From positions 1 through 21,503 of IMG/VR virus record IMGVR_UViG_3300008450_000543: DNA of 21,503 nt; one strand, written 5' to 3'. Below are positions 5,163-11,997 of the stretch, one piece after another. The number at the start of each line of letters is the position of its first letter. Position 1 is the stretch's first letter. The DNA comes from a virus. Below the pieces are notes generated by a model. That model made no database searches and was not told where the DNA came from. It saw only the letters and a list, made by a program, of their open reading frames with translations. The translations under genes were made by a program, and so were the position numbers.

Positions 5163-5194
5163 CTGAGCCGATTCCTACAGGCTCTGAGCCGATT
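5163..5194. repeat. Two 11-bp direct repeats, 21 bp apart
   Basis: CTGAGCCGATT occurs at 5163-5173 and again at 5184-5194, exactly 21 bp apart (two helical turns), between the metallophosphoesterase stop and the operator array. The second copy is part of an inverted repeat GGCTCTGAGCC (5180-5190), and on the minus strand GAGCC/GGCTC can pair around a 10-nt loop, followed by an ACTTTTTG stretch. It may be a second regulatory site, a weak terminator for the metallophosphoesterase gene, or both. Confidence 0.4.
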
Positions 5195-5196
5195 AT

Positions 5197-6210
5197 TTAC
5201 ACCAGCTCCCCGTCAATTATCTTGTAAAGCTTGACCCGGAAGGCACCCGCATCGTCTAGCCGTTCCACTATGCTGAAGCCGTGACACCATTGATTAATGC
5301 CGTAGGTGTATTCAGCGTCCAACCGGCAGAGGCACCCTTGCGCCCACGCTCCCTGCACATGGCCGTCCATCGTGCGGGTGATGTACTCTTGGTTCTGATG
5401 CCAATGGCCGAACAGCACGTTGGACTGCGTCTTCATGTAGTAGGTGCGGGCGATGTTGACTACGCCCATCCCTGCCCTGATCTCGTGGCCATGAATGATG
5501 TTCAGCCTGCCAAACTTGACCCCGATGTTGTCGGGTAGAAACACAATGCCGTGCTCGCCAAAGTTGATGATTCTATCAATGTTGAACAGGCCGTCAAACA
5601 TGCCAGCGTTCTCCTTGATCCACCTGTCCAGACGAGCCTCATGGTTGCCAAGCTTAAAGTAGATGGTGGCCTCAGGAAAGCGCTGCTTCAGCTGGTCAAC
5701 GAAGAAACGGAAGATGTCAATCTCAGCCTTGACACTAGGCTTGCGGCTATCCTTGCTGAACTTACTCAGCTGGTAGAAGTCAAGGATGTCACCGTTGAGC
5801 AGGATACTATCCACGCCCTTGTCCTTGCCCTCACGCAGGGCTATCATGAGCGCCTCGCGGTCGTGGTATGGGAAGTGGATGTCGGATAGCACTAGCATGC
5901 GCTTGTGTTCTACCGTAGTCCATGACAGGATGCTAGGCTCACCATGGTCAAGGTCGGCGATGGTAGAGTCAGATGCCTGGTCTTGCATCTTCAACTGAAT
6001 GAAGTTGTAGACCCGACGCGCATCGGCAAGCATACGCTGTGCATTGTCATTGAACTCTACCCCAAACTCACCACGATACCACTTCTGCACATCGGCAAGC
6101 ATGGCCTTGGGGTTGGCCACAATGAACTCATAAAGCTGATCGAACTCTTTCTCGTATATCTTAGGGCGCTGCGAATAGTGCTTGCATAGTATCCTGTATT
6201 CGGGTTTCAT
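5197..6210 (-). CDS. Metallophosphoesterase (calcineurin-like phosphatase fold)
   Basis: The 337-residue protein has all the metal-binding motifs of the calcineurin-like phosphoesterases in order: SDIH (Asp110, His112), LLNGDILD (Asp141), LGNHEARLD (Asn189, His190), IIHGHEI (His240) and FGHWHQNQE (His269, His271). Enzymes of this family cleave phosphomonoesters, phosphodiesters or nucleotides with two bound metal ions. An N-terminal region of about 100 residues (KHYSQRPKIYEKEF..., helical) precedes the catalytic domain and could bind nucleic acid or a partner. Many phages carry such enzymes near replication genes, but the substrate is rarely known. It directly abuts the upstream 95-residue gene and is the last gene before the repeat-rich control region. 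Fold certain, substrate unknown. Confidence 0.9.
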   Translation of the reverse strand: MKPEYRILCKHYSQRPKIYEKEFDQLYEFIVANPKAMLADVQKWYRGEFGVEFNDNAQRMLADARRVYNFIQLKMQDQASDSTIADLDHGEPSILSWTTVEHKRMLVLSDIHFPYHDREALMIALREGKDKGVDSILLNGDILDFYQLSKFSKDSRKPSVKAEIDIFRFFVDQLKQRFPEATIYFKLGNHEARLDRWIKENAGMFDGLFNIDRIINFGEHGIVFLPDNIGVKFGRLNIIHGHEIRAGMGVVNIARTYYMKTQSNVLFGHWHQNQEYITRTMDGHVQGAWAQGCLCRLDAEYTYGINQWCHGFSIVERLDDAGAFRVKLYKIIDGELV

Positions 6211-6498
6211 CTAGTTCGATCGGTAGAAGCTTATCATCTGATTCTGTTGGTTGTCCATGTATTCTTGCCACGCCGTGAAGATAACATCGTACCTCACGCA
6301 GGCCACTATCACTTCGCCGTCTTGCATGACAACGTCGGTATTATTAAAGTCTACGCTCTCCTGAATATAGCTGATGTTTGAGAACGGAATGCACGCCACA
6401 CGCTTGAAGTACTCGGCAGGCGTGGATAGCATCGGGTCATCGTTATCTTCATGGCTTGCACACCAGATTTGACAGCGGAGAAAGTGTTCGATTTGCAT
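6211..6498 (-). CDS. Hypothetical protein, 95 residues
   Basis: I do not recognise a family. The N-terminal part contains cysteines (FLRCQIWC) and an acidic stretch (HEDNDDP); the middle, from about residue 33, looks like a small mixed alpha/beta domain (VACIPFSNISYIQES, VVMQDGEVIVACVRYD) and it ends in a helix with aromatic residues (FTAWQEYMDNQQNQM). There is no signal peptide or membrane segment. The stop lies directly next to the ATG of the metallophosphoesterase gene without spacing, so the two are probably co-translated. The start at 6496-6498 is the first ATG after a 37-nt gap from the methyltransferase-like gene. Confidence 0.6.
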   Translation of the reverse strand: MQIEHFLRCQIWCASHEDNDDPMLSTPAEYFKRVACIPFSNISYIQESVDFNNTDVVMQDGEVIVACVRYDVIFTAWQEYMDNQQNQMISFYRSN

Positions 6499-6535
6499 AG
6501 TATGAAGGTACTATGCGACCTTGCCTGAGGCAGTA

Positions 6536-7078
6536 TTATTTCGGGTAAACAAATAAACATCCGCGCTTGGCACCGGTGGCACGCTCGTTATATTCATGCC
6601 AGAACTTGTCACCATAAGCCTTGGCAACCGCGTCCTTGACATAGTTCCAATCGTACACGATGCCCGGATACTCATCATACCCAAACGACTTGCCGGGTAC
6701 CTTGAAGTCATGGATGACGAGCACGGGGCGCTTGCCTGACTCGCCGATGATTTCAATTTCTTTCAGCAGGGGATTCTCGAACCAATGCGCGTCAAGGAAC
6801 ACCAGCACCTGACCTTCAGCCTTGGCCAATGCCTCGCCAAGGAACTGCTGAGAGGGCTTCAGCTCATGGTGTACGTTGGTAATACCTTCAAGCTGCTCAA
6901 GGGCTATCTGATAGGTAGGCTCATGGATTTCGCAGGTGTAGACCTGGTCGAAGTTCTTGGCCAGCCACTTGGTAGTATCAGCGTAGTAGGTACCCGTCTC
7001 AATGACGGTCTTGATGTTCCATGTCTGCTTAATCTCAAGGAACTTGTCCTCTAGATGTGTGTCATTATTGAACGCCAT
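6536..7078 (-). CDS. Class I SAM-dependent methyltransferase-like protein
   Basis: The 180-residue protein has the features of a small Rossmann-fold methyltransferase: motif I TVIETGTYYADTTKWLA (about residues 24-40, Glu-x-Gly-x-Tyr and Asp-Thr-Thr), an acidic end of strand 2 at VYTCEIHE, and the strand 4 motif VLVFLDAHW, followed by VLVIHDF. The pattern resembles the TylF/Methyltransf_24-type group, which act on small molecules or sugars rather than DNA; no NPPY- or PC-type DNA methylase motif is seen. It overlaps the holin-like gene upstream by 14 nt, an unexpected place for an enzyme. Together with the glycosyltransferase at 15726-16568 it may modify a glycan on host or virion. Fold likely, substrate unknown. 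Confidence 0.7.
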   Translation of the reverse strand: MAFNNDTHLEDKFLEIKQTWNIKTVIETGTYYADTTKWLAKNFDQVYTCEIHEPTYQIALEQLEGITNVHHELKPSQQFLGEALAKAEGQVLVFLDAHWFENPLLKEIEIIGESGKRPVLVIHDFKVPGKSFGYDEYPGIVYDWNYVKDAVAKAYGDKFWHEYNERATGAKRGCLFVYPK

Positions 7079-7274
7079 CGGTCTCGTTGGTCGCGAAGTT
7101 GGTCAGGAACTTGCCGATGACACCTGCAAACAGGCATATCAGGGCGATGTACTTGTCATCGTTCAGCACGCTGTAGGTAGTGGCCAAAGTTGAGATGCTA
7201 AGAAGGGTGTCTCCCATTGCACGGAAGAACTTAGGCGTGGGTGCCCAGTAGTTTTTCGGGTTGATTTCTATCAT
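7065..7274 (-). CDS. Small membrane protein, holin-like
   Basis: The 69-residue protein begins with a polar, proline-containing segment (MIEINPKNYWAPTPKFF) and has two hydrophobic segments, about residues 20-37 (MGDTLLSISTLATTYSVL) and 41-60 (YIALICLFAGVIGKFLTNF), separated by DDK, with a polar tail. Two short membrane helices, small size and position right after the endolysin gene fit a holin, which releases the endolysin through the inner membrane. The pattern PTPKFFR-MGD followed by GVIGKFLTNF is one I associate with small phage membrane proteins of the Bacteroidota. A second candidate is encoded upstream of the endolysin. Function is inferred. Confidence 0.6.
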   Translation of the reverse strand: MIEINPKNYWAPTPKFFRAMGDTLLSISTLATTYSVLNDDKYIALICLFAGVIGKFLTNFATNETDGVQ

Positions 7275-7292
7275 GGCGGTGAAGTTAGGGTG

Positions 7293-7300
7293 TATCTTTG
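7293..7300 (+). promoter_or_regulatory. Possible plus-strand -7 element (TATCTTTG)
   Basis: TATCTTTG matches TAnnTTTG on the plus strand in the short gap between two minus-strand genes and lies 28 bp before a plus-strand terminator-like hairpin. No -33 match at 19-21 nt upstream. It may be chance, since several matches of this degenerate motif also occur inside genes. Confidence 0.2.
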
Positions 7301-7327
7301 AAACGTGTCCTAGTTCGTTGTGTTGTG

Positions 7328-7360
7328 GGGGCGCAGTCTACATGGCTGCGTCCCTTTTTA
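7328..7360 (+). terminator. Terminator-like hairpin with T tract, oriented plus
   Basis: GGGGCGCAG (7328-7336) pairs with CTGCGTCCC (7346-7354) in a 9-bp stem with one G-T pair around a 9-nt loop, followed by TTTTTA. The T tract is on the plus strand, against all genes; on the minus strand the hairpin overlaps the end of the endolysin gene and is not followed by T residues. It may block antisense transcription or end a short plus-strand RNA. Confidence 0.45.
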
Positions 7361-7814
7361 TTTGAAAGTGCATGAGGTCAGGCCGTGTCGGCCAGTCGCC
7401 TCCGCAGTCAACAAACTTACGGGATACGTTGAGGAATTCCTTGGTGAATGGTTTCAGCTTGCGGGCGATGCACTGATCGCGTGTCAGGCCGAGGGGGTTG
7501 TGGGAAGCGTTGAGGTCAATGGCCATGCCGAACGCATGTATGCTCAGGCTGGTCAGTCCGCGCTTGGTTCGCACGTTCCAGCAGCCGTCGTAGGTGGTGA
7601 TCTCTTTGGCAAGGTCAGCATCGGCTAAGGCGTAGAACCAATCCTGCGCTATAGCCTTGAAGACTTTATGTATGTAGATGCGAGAGGGCAGGGTCGGAAT
7701 GGCCTTGTCAAGGTCTTTGGGTATTGTCCAAATGACCATGTTGCGCTGCTCCCACAGGGCAGTTGATGTGGCGGGGTTACCATACTTCTTGATTAGTTCA
7801 GCGCTGCTTACCAC
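7338..7814 (-). CDS. Peptidase M15 family endolysin (VanY-like peptidoglycan peptidase)
   Basis: The 158-residue protein has the zinc site of the M15 (VanY/D-Ala-D-Ala carboxypeptidase, Ply500-like) family: SIHAFGMAID with His93 and Asp100, and RPDLMHFQI with His149 as third ligand and Asp146 in the position of the catalytic acid. The Cys-Gly-Gly-Asp-Trp motif before the last ligand is also typical. It cuts peptide bonds in peptidoglycan stems or cross-links. There is no signal peptide and no separate wall-binding domain, consistent with release by a holin; small membrane proteins are encoded on both sides. It overlaps the upstream membrane-protein gene by 17 nt. Exact bond specificity cannot be read. 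Confidence 0.9.
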   Translation of the reverse strand: MVSSAELIKKYGNPATSTALWEQRNMVIWTIPKDLDKAIPTLPSRIYIHKVFKAIAQDWFYALADADLAKEITTYDGCWNVRTKRGLTSLSIHAFGMAIDLNASHNPLGLTRDQCIARKLKPFTKEFLNVSRKFVDCGGDWPTRPDLMHFQIKRDAAM

Positions 7815-8025
7815 AGATGCGAGTCCAAAAGCGTTTGAATGATGTCTTGATAGGACTGCCGAGCAAGGTGTCTAGGCCGACGACTATGGCCACGCTATAG
7901 GATGTATGCTGAAGAGTGATGCTTAAATCTACCTCGCTGATGAATGCGCTGATGTGGCCGAGTACGATGAAGGCGCAGGAGCTAAGGAAGCCTTGTGCAG
8001 AACCGCTATCGATAGTGTTGCTCAT
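7798..8025 (-). CDS. Small membrane protein, holin candidate
   Basis: The 75-residue protein has two hydrophobic stretches, about residues 11-29 (GFLSSCAFIVLGHISAF) and 41-56 (SYSVAIVVGLDTLLG), and a basic C-terminus (KTSFKRFWTRICGKQR). Size, two membrane segments, basic tail and the 17-nt overlap with the endolysin gene match a class II-type holin. It is the first gene after the tail-module terminator, and a TAnnTTTG element ends five bases before its ATG (8023-8025), so it probably opens the lysis transcript. With a second holin-like protein at 7065-7274, one may be the holin and the other an antiholin or pinholin. Inferred from topology and context. Confidence 0.6.
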   Translation of the reverse strand: MSNTIDSGSAQGFLSSCAFIVLGHISAFISEVDLSITLQHTSYSVAIVVGLDTLLGSPIKTSFKRFWTRICGKQR

Positions 8026-8030
8026 GGATG

Positions 8031-8038
8031 CAAAGGTA
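8031..8038 (-). promoter_or_regulatory. Promoter -7 element (TACCTTTG) for the lysis genes
   Basis: On the minus strand TACCTTTG fully matches TAnnTTTG and ends 5 nt before the ATG at 8025, the same spacing as at 5077-5084. It lies 6 nt past the terminator hairpin. The -33 position falls inside the hairpin and shows no TTTG. A leaderless transcript would be expected. Confidence 0.45.
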
Positions 8039-8044
8039 AAGCAA

Positions 8045-8064
8045 GGGCCCCCCGAAGGGAGCCC
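8045..8064 (-). terminator. Strong UUCG-loop terminator of the virion operon
   Basis: On the minus strand GGGCTCCC pairs with GGGGGCCC (one T-G pair) around a TTCG loop: an 8-bp GC-rich stem with the extra-stable UUCG tetraloop, 15 nt past the tail-tube stop. It is followed by TTGCTTTACCTTTGC, only moderately T-rich. It most likely ends, or partly attenuates, transcription of the head and tail genes. Confidence 0.75.
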
Positions 8065-8079
8065 TCACTAGCCTGAATT

Positions 8080-8637
8080 TTACTGGACGATAGGAATGTA
8101 ACACTCAGAGAAGATGCCATCAGGAATCTCGTAAGGGCAAGGCAGGTTTGAATTCTGCCACTTCAAGGTCACCTCATAGGTCAACACGGCCTTCAGGTCG
8201 TCTGCTACTGGCATCTTAGGTGTGATGGTGACAGGTGCACCAGCTTCCCAGATCTTGGTAGAAGTACGGAACCAAACAGTGTAATCGGTTGAGTCCTTGA
8301 TAGCGTTGTAGAAGTCGCAGTTGGCTGTGGTGTTTGGGTCTTTGTAAGTCAACACGTGGCTGATACCACCATTGACGAACTCAGAGTCGCCAAAACCCGT
8401 CAGCTCAACCCCGGTACCCCCGTCGTAAACGCCCGAGGTGGCCCATAGTACGAAGATTTCACCATTGCCCAGACCTGTGTTCCACTCGGTAGGGTCTTCA
8501 GGGTCGGTGAAGCTAAACGTGTTTTTTACATAGGCAATACTACGAATTCTCGAGTATTCATAGGTAGGGCAGGGGTTACAGGTATATTGTGGAATAGCAC
8601 CACCGCCACAATTCGATGCAGGATAATATACTGACAT
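8080..8637 (-). CDS. Tail tube (major tail) protein candidate
   Basis: The 185-residue protein is mostly beta-rich and polar (FTDPEDPTEWNTGLGNGEIF, VTLKWQNSN), with a cysteine-rich N-terminus (SNCGGG, YTCNPCP) and a helix-breaking start. Length, position directly after the tail-completion gene and a strong terminator behind it fit the major tail protein, which forms the tube. The leader before the ATG at 8635-8637 is A-rich without a Shine-Dalgarno sequence (AAAACATC). N-terminal CxxC followed by a GRIR-like basic segment (YSRIRSIAY) is reminiscent of tail proteins from other Bacteroidota phages, from memory. Assignment rests on context and composition rather than a family motif. Confidence 0.65.
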   Translation of the reverse strand: MSVYYPASNCGGGAIPQYTCNPCPTYEYSRIRSIAYVKNTFSFTDPEDPTEWNTGLGNGEIFVLWATSGVYDGGTGVELTGFGDSEFVNGGISHVLTYKDPNTTANCDFYNAIKDSTDYTVWFRTSTKIWEAGAPVTITPKMPVADDLKAVLTYEVTLKWQNSNLPCPYEIPDGIFSECYIPIVQ

Positions 8638-8650
8638 GATGTTTTAGATT

Positions 8651-9253
8651 TTAACAGGTTGGACAATCACTAATGCAAGTAACGTCGTAGTCCGTCGTGA
8701 TCGTGTAATCTAATGCGAAGTAGATGTGATGCGGATGCACGGGGTACGTCGTCGCTGGTAATTTGTATTCGTTGGTGTAGATGCCAACGCCGTCGTAGTT
8801 GGTGCTCTCGGCTTCGATATTGACGCCGTATAAGCCAGGGTACTGACTGAACTGTGAGTATTTCAACTGCTGCTGAACAGCAGAGGTAAGCAGGAACGAT
8901 AGCTGCTGCGGCTGCATCTTAGTGCGGATGCGGTCGGCGAAGCAAATGAGTCGCATGCGAGCCTCTTCACGGGCTGCGTTGCCGCCGTCACCGAAGGCTA
9001 CTGGCGCATCTGTGACGCTTGTCTGAAGGCAGCGGTGGTAGATGACTATGCTGTAGGTGTCGTTGAATCCTGAGAAGGTAGTGCCGCCGTTGAAGTCTAC
9101 TAGTGCAGGGATGCCGTCCTGATTGCCATTATAGTTACGCGGCAGTATTTCGCTGAGTCCGAACAACTGCTTGATGAAGCGCTTGTCATCGACCAGCTTG
9201 CCCGTCTCAAGCGTGCTGTTAATGATGGTGACAATCTCGTTGAGGTATGGCAT
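8651..9253 (-). CDS. Tail completion / tail terminator candidate
   Basis: The 200-residue protein starts with a helix (LNEIVTIINSTLE), has a central mixed region with YSIVIYHRCL, a helix EEARMRLICFADRIRTKM, and a beta-rich C-terminal half (YGVNIEAESTNYDGVGIYTNEYK) ending in the cysteine cluster CISDCPTC. Helix followed by beta sandwich, about 150-200 residues, and position between the gp10-like gene and the tail-tube gene fit the tail terminator or completion proteins that cap the tail at the neck. Its ATG overlaps the upstream stop by one base. No definite family motif; the role comes mainly from gene order. Confidence 0.55.
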   Translation of the reverse strand: MPYLNEIVTIINSTLETGKLVDDKRFIKQLFGLSEILPRNYNGNQDGIPALVDFNGGTTFSGFNDTYSIVIYHRCLQTSVTDAPVAFGDGGNAAREEARMRLICFADRIRTKMQPQQLSFLLTSAVQQQLKYSQFSQYPGLYGVNIEAESTNYDGVGIYTNEYKLPATTYPVHPHHIYFALDYTITTDYDVTCISDCPTC

Positions 9254-9705
9254 CAGGCAAATACTTTGTCTAGGTAGGCTTGTACTATTGTGCGTACGTC
9301 GTTGAGTTCTTGATCGGACAGGGCGAAAATCTTGCCAAAGCGCTCTTCAGCCCAGTCGGCTTTGTTTGCATTCAGACTATTATCATATCCTAGTCCGTAC
9401 TCAGTGTCAGATAATGGAATTATCTTCCAATCATTCTGCATATCACCTGTGTAGAATAGGACTACCTTGGGGTCGCTAAAGTTTTTAGCCTTTATGCGCT
9501 GCTTAAGGTATCCATCCGAATAGGTACCTATGTTCGACCCATCAGCTTTCTTGCCATCGGTATGGATGCGCTCCTGAATGACGCCCACCATACTGACAGC
9601 TATCTCGCGCAGTAGGCTGTCGGGGCTGATGCCACCGCCTGCTGCACCTGAGAGCTTCTTAGACAGGTCGTCCAATCCGCTTGCATCAACGGTCGTGGTA
9701 ATCAC
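9253..9705 (-). CDS. HK97 gp10-like head-tail joining protein
   Basis: The 150-residue protein reads like the gp10/virion-morphogenesis family of neck proteins: an N-terminal small helix (DASGLDDLSKKLSG), a second helix (LLREIAVSMVGVIQERIHTDGKKADG), the hallmark YSDGYLKQRIKAK and VLFYTGDMQNDWKI segments, then GLGYDNSLNANKADWAEERFGKIFALSDQE. The pattern helix, IHTDGKKADG, then L-F-TG-M with a tryptophan and a final ERFG-IFALS is typical of proteins that complete the head-tail interface. It sits between the 338-residue neck protein and the tail-completion gene, with a one-base overlap to the latter. Good confidence in the family, moderate in the exact position. Confidence 0.75.
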   Translation of the reverse strand: MITTTVDASGLDDLSKKLSGAAGGGISPDSLLREIAVSMVGVIQERIHTDGKKADGSNIGTYSDGYLKQRIKAKNFSDPKVVLFYTGDMQNDWKIIPLSDTEYGLGYDNSLNANKADWAEERFGKIFALSDQELNDVRTIVQAYLDKVFA

Positions 9706-9738
9706 TTCTTAGGCCTTGTCTTTTTGCATCCACACATA

Positions 9739-10755
9739 TCAATAGAAGCTTGTTGTTTCCCGTAGTTGGACTCCGCCGCTGCACTCAATGCAGCAGTCGC
9801 ACGCTAAATTGAATCCGCCTGCTATCTGCTCAAGCGCCTTCATGTATTCGACTTGATACTCCTCACGCAGTTCCTTGGCGCGTTGCAAGTTGACAGTCGT
9901 GAACTGATTCAGCTTGCTGCTGTACAGCTGCTCGGTGAGTAGCTCAATGCCGCAGAGATACCACCAAGGGCGGGTGAAGAGGGACTTGTTTGTGCAGATG
10001 AGATTGTCCCATGTGCACACTATGCTGAACGTGGCTGTAAGCCCGTAGGTATTCGTAGTTTGTGACTCAAGTGCGTCATTTGTGAACGCATCCCACATGG
10101 TCTCTGTGTAGAAGCCATTGAGTCGTATGTCGCAGCAGCCCGGTGTTTGGTGATAGTTGGGTGCTTCGGTGGTATAGTAGGCAGAGATTGAATCGTTAGG
10201 GCTAGGCGTGACATAGACCGCGAGTGCCTGAGCGTTGAACGTCTGGTTGATTTCGATAGTGTTCCACCCGTCAAGTGTCAGCTCGTAGTTGCCCGATGAC
10301 CAAAGCAGCTCGTTGGTATAAGCATCGTACACCACGAATATTCCTTTCTCCTGCACCGATCCGTAGAAGTAAAGCTGCTGAATGTGAATAGCGTTCAGCG
10401 GTGATGCGATGTAGTCGTAGTTCTTAGCCTCGTTCATCTGAATGATGAAGCCAGCCTTTGACCCTACTACCGCAGCCTTAGTGACGTTGGTCACATGCTT
10501 CGGCATATTGATAGCGTTGGTCAGGCTCTTGAGTCGGTATAGCTTACCCATCGCCTCACGCACGTCAAGGCTGAATCGTGACTGCGCCCGTATCTGAATC
10601 ATTGACCACAGGTCAAGGTAGGTCTTCTCCTCTTCGTTGGTGAGGCTCACCATCTGCTTGAGGCTTATGCCTGGCAGGTCGTTGATATAGAAACCCGAGG
10701 CGGGTGCGGACGAGCCGCACCCTCTCAAGCCAATATAGTCAGTTAGGCAGTTCAT
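9739..10755 (-). CDS. Neck or connector structural protein, 338 residues
   Basis: I do not recognise a family, but position immediately after the capsid gene (2 nt gap) and before the gp10-like gene suggests a head-tail connector or neck component. The N-terminus (MNCLTDYIGLRGCGSS) has a Cys pair around a hydrophobic core. Residues about 25-80 are helical (LKQMVSLTNEEEKTYLDLW, IRAQSRFSLD), like connector proteins. Residues about 90-220 look beta-rich (GIFVVYDAYTNELLWSSG, LDGWNTIEI), resembling a jelly-roll. The C-terminus is helical (RAKELREEYQVEYMKALEQ) and ends in a cysteine cluster CDCCIEC. This combination of connector-like ends and a beta domain could decorate the neck. Role inferred from context. 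Confidence 0.5.
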   Translation of the reverse strand: MNCLTDYIGLRGCGSSAPASGFYINDLPGISLKQMVSLTNEEEKTYLDLWSMIQIRAQSRFSLDVREAMGKLYRLKSLTNAINMPKHVTNVTKAAVVGSKAGFIIQMNEAKNYDYIASPLNAIHIQQLYFYGSVQEKGIFVVYDAYTNELLWSSGNYELTLDGWNTIEINQTFNAQALAVYVTPSPNDSISAYYTTEAPNYHQTPGCCDIRLNGFYTETMWDAFTNDALESQTTNTYGLTATFSIVCTWDNLICTNKSLFTRPWWYLCGIELLTEQLYSSKLNQFTTVNLQRAKELREEYQVEYMKALEQIAGGFNLACDCCIECSGGVQLRETTSFY

Positions 10756-10757
10756 GC

Positions 10758-11891
10758 TTAGCTGTTAGTGATTGCGTAGCGGAGTGAACCGTTAGAACCA
10801 GCGAGAACGTCAGCACCATCATACGCGTCGGTAGGCGTGGTGAACAGGCCGTAGCGCTTCTTGATGAGCAGCAGGTAGCCGCGTGCAGAAGTCACGTTGT
10901 CGGCGTTGATGTAGCCGTTGGTGATGTTAGCACCCAAGTCCTCGGGGCAATCAACGTACTTCACTTGCAAGTCGAACTGGATGTTTCCGAGTCCGTTCGG
11001 TGTCCAGCACTGAGTGCGTGGGTCAACGATTGAAGTGAAGAACGAAGAGCCGCGCTGACCTGCGAATGAGCCTACGTTGTCGAAACGCTCTACCAGGTGA
11101 ACGCTACCGGGAGCGAACATACCTACGTGCTGAGCGCCCCAGGTAGAACCAGTCTGACCGGAAGCGTAGAAGTTGAAGTCGGAAGCCAAGGCATCAGGAT
11201 TGAAGCCAGTTGCAGGTGACAAGCCACCGCGCTGCTTCTGGATGCTGTAAGCGTGCATGAGTGAGCCGAGCGCACCTACGAACACAGGCGTGTCGCAGAA
11301 CTCGTTTGCCTGTGCGTCAGTCAAGAGCTTAGTCAAGCCAGTGCCGAGGTCATTCAGGTTTCCGTCCTGCTCGATGTTCACGGTCACGGCAGTAGCTGTT
11401 CCGGTAGCCTTGTGCTTACCAAAGCTAGAAGCCATGCTGGTGGTCAGCACGTTCTCCATCTTCTGGTAAATTCCGTTCATTGCGTTCAGGATGCCGCGCA
11501 GGTGCTCGGTCATGATTTGAGTCGCAGGCTGACCGATTGCTACTGTGCGGGAAGCTTCCTCGCAATACCTCCGAATGGTATCGTCAGGTATCCAAATTCC
11601 CACTTGAGCCACATTATTGACAGATACTGTCGTCTCTTTGTAAGCGGGGATTACGTCAACGGCGCAAGTGTCGGTAGTAGATACCTGAGACACGGTAGTC
11701 CTAGGCATGTACTTGACGTTCACGTCACGGTAGTGACCTTCACGGTAGCCGTCTTGAATGGTTGAAGGGCGGTCAGGTGAAGTGACCAACATGTTTAAGA
11801 AGCCCGGGATGGTTACCTTTTGGCCGGGGTAATTCTGCCCTGCGATGCTATCAAGGTGAAGCAAGAGGGCTTCGCAATATCCATTTGCCAT
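10758..11891 (-). CDS. Major capsid protein
   Basis: The 377-residue protein lies between the scaffold-like and neck genes and has the size and layout of a capsid protein: N-terminal arm, a segment with MPRTTVSQVSTTDTC, a helix rich in Ala and Gln (QPATQIMTEHLRGILNAM) that could be the long spine helix, an A-domain-like part (DTPVFVGALGSLMHAYSIQ, GMFAPGSVHLVERFD), and a beta-rich ending (DLQVKYVDCPEDLG, RGYLLLIKKRYGLF). The leader before ATG 11889-11891 is A-rich without Shine-Dalgarno. A 106-nt gap separates it from the scaffold gene, the longest untranslated stretch in the virion module; I found no promoter match in it. I see no clear HK97-type signature, so the fold is inferred from context. 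Confidence 0.8.
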   Translation of the reverse strand: MANGYCEALLLHLDSIAGQNYPGQKVTIPGFLNMLVTSPDRPSTIQDGYREGHYRDVNVKYMPRTTVSQVSTTDTCAVDVIPAYKETTVSVNNVAQVGIWIPDDTIRRYCEEASRTVAIGQPATQIMTEHLRGILNAMNGIYQKMENVLTTSMASSFGKHKATGTATAVTVNIEQDGNLNDLGTGLTKLLTDAQANEFCDTPVFVGALGSLMHAYSIQKQRGGLSPATGFNPDALASDFNFYASGQTGSTWGAQHVGMFAPGSVHLVERFDNVGSFAGQRGSSFFTSIVDPRTQCWTPNGLGNIQFDLQVKYVDCPEDLGANITNGYINADNVTSARGYLLLIKKRYGLFTTPTDAYDGADVLAGSNGSLRYAITNS

Positions 11892-11997
11892 GATTTATGG
11901 TGGATTTGAATTGTTAGAAGCTGGTTGCCACATGTAGTGGCGGTGTATTGGCTTGCGCCCTCTTGTTGGTGCCTTGCGGCCGTATCGTTACTTCGCA

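Noticed and set aside
7320-7628. Plus-strand frame of about 100 residues
   Set aside because: It is the complement of the M15 endolysin gene, which has clear catalytic motifs; the shadow has none.
11927-11941. Inverted repeat GCCAC-ATGTA-GTGGC between scaffold and capsid genes
   Set aside because: Only a 5-bp stem with no T tract on either strand; too weak to call a terminator or operator. The 106-nt gap otherwise shows nothing I can name.
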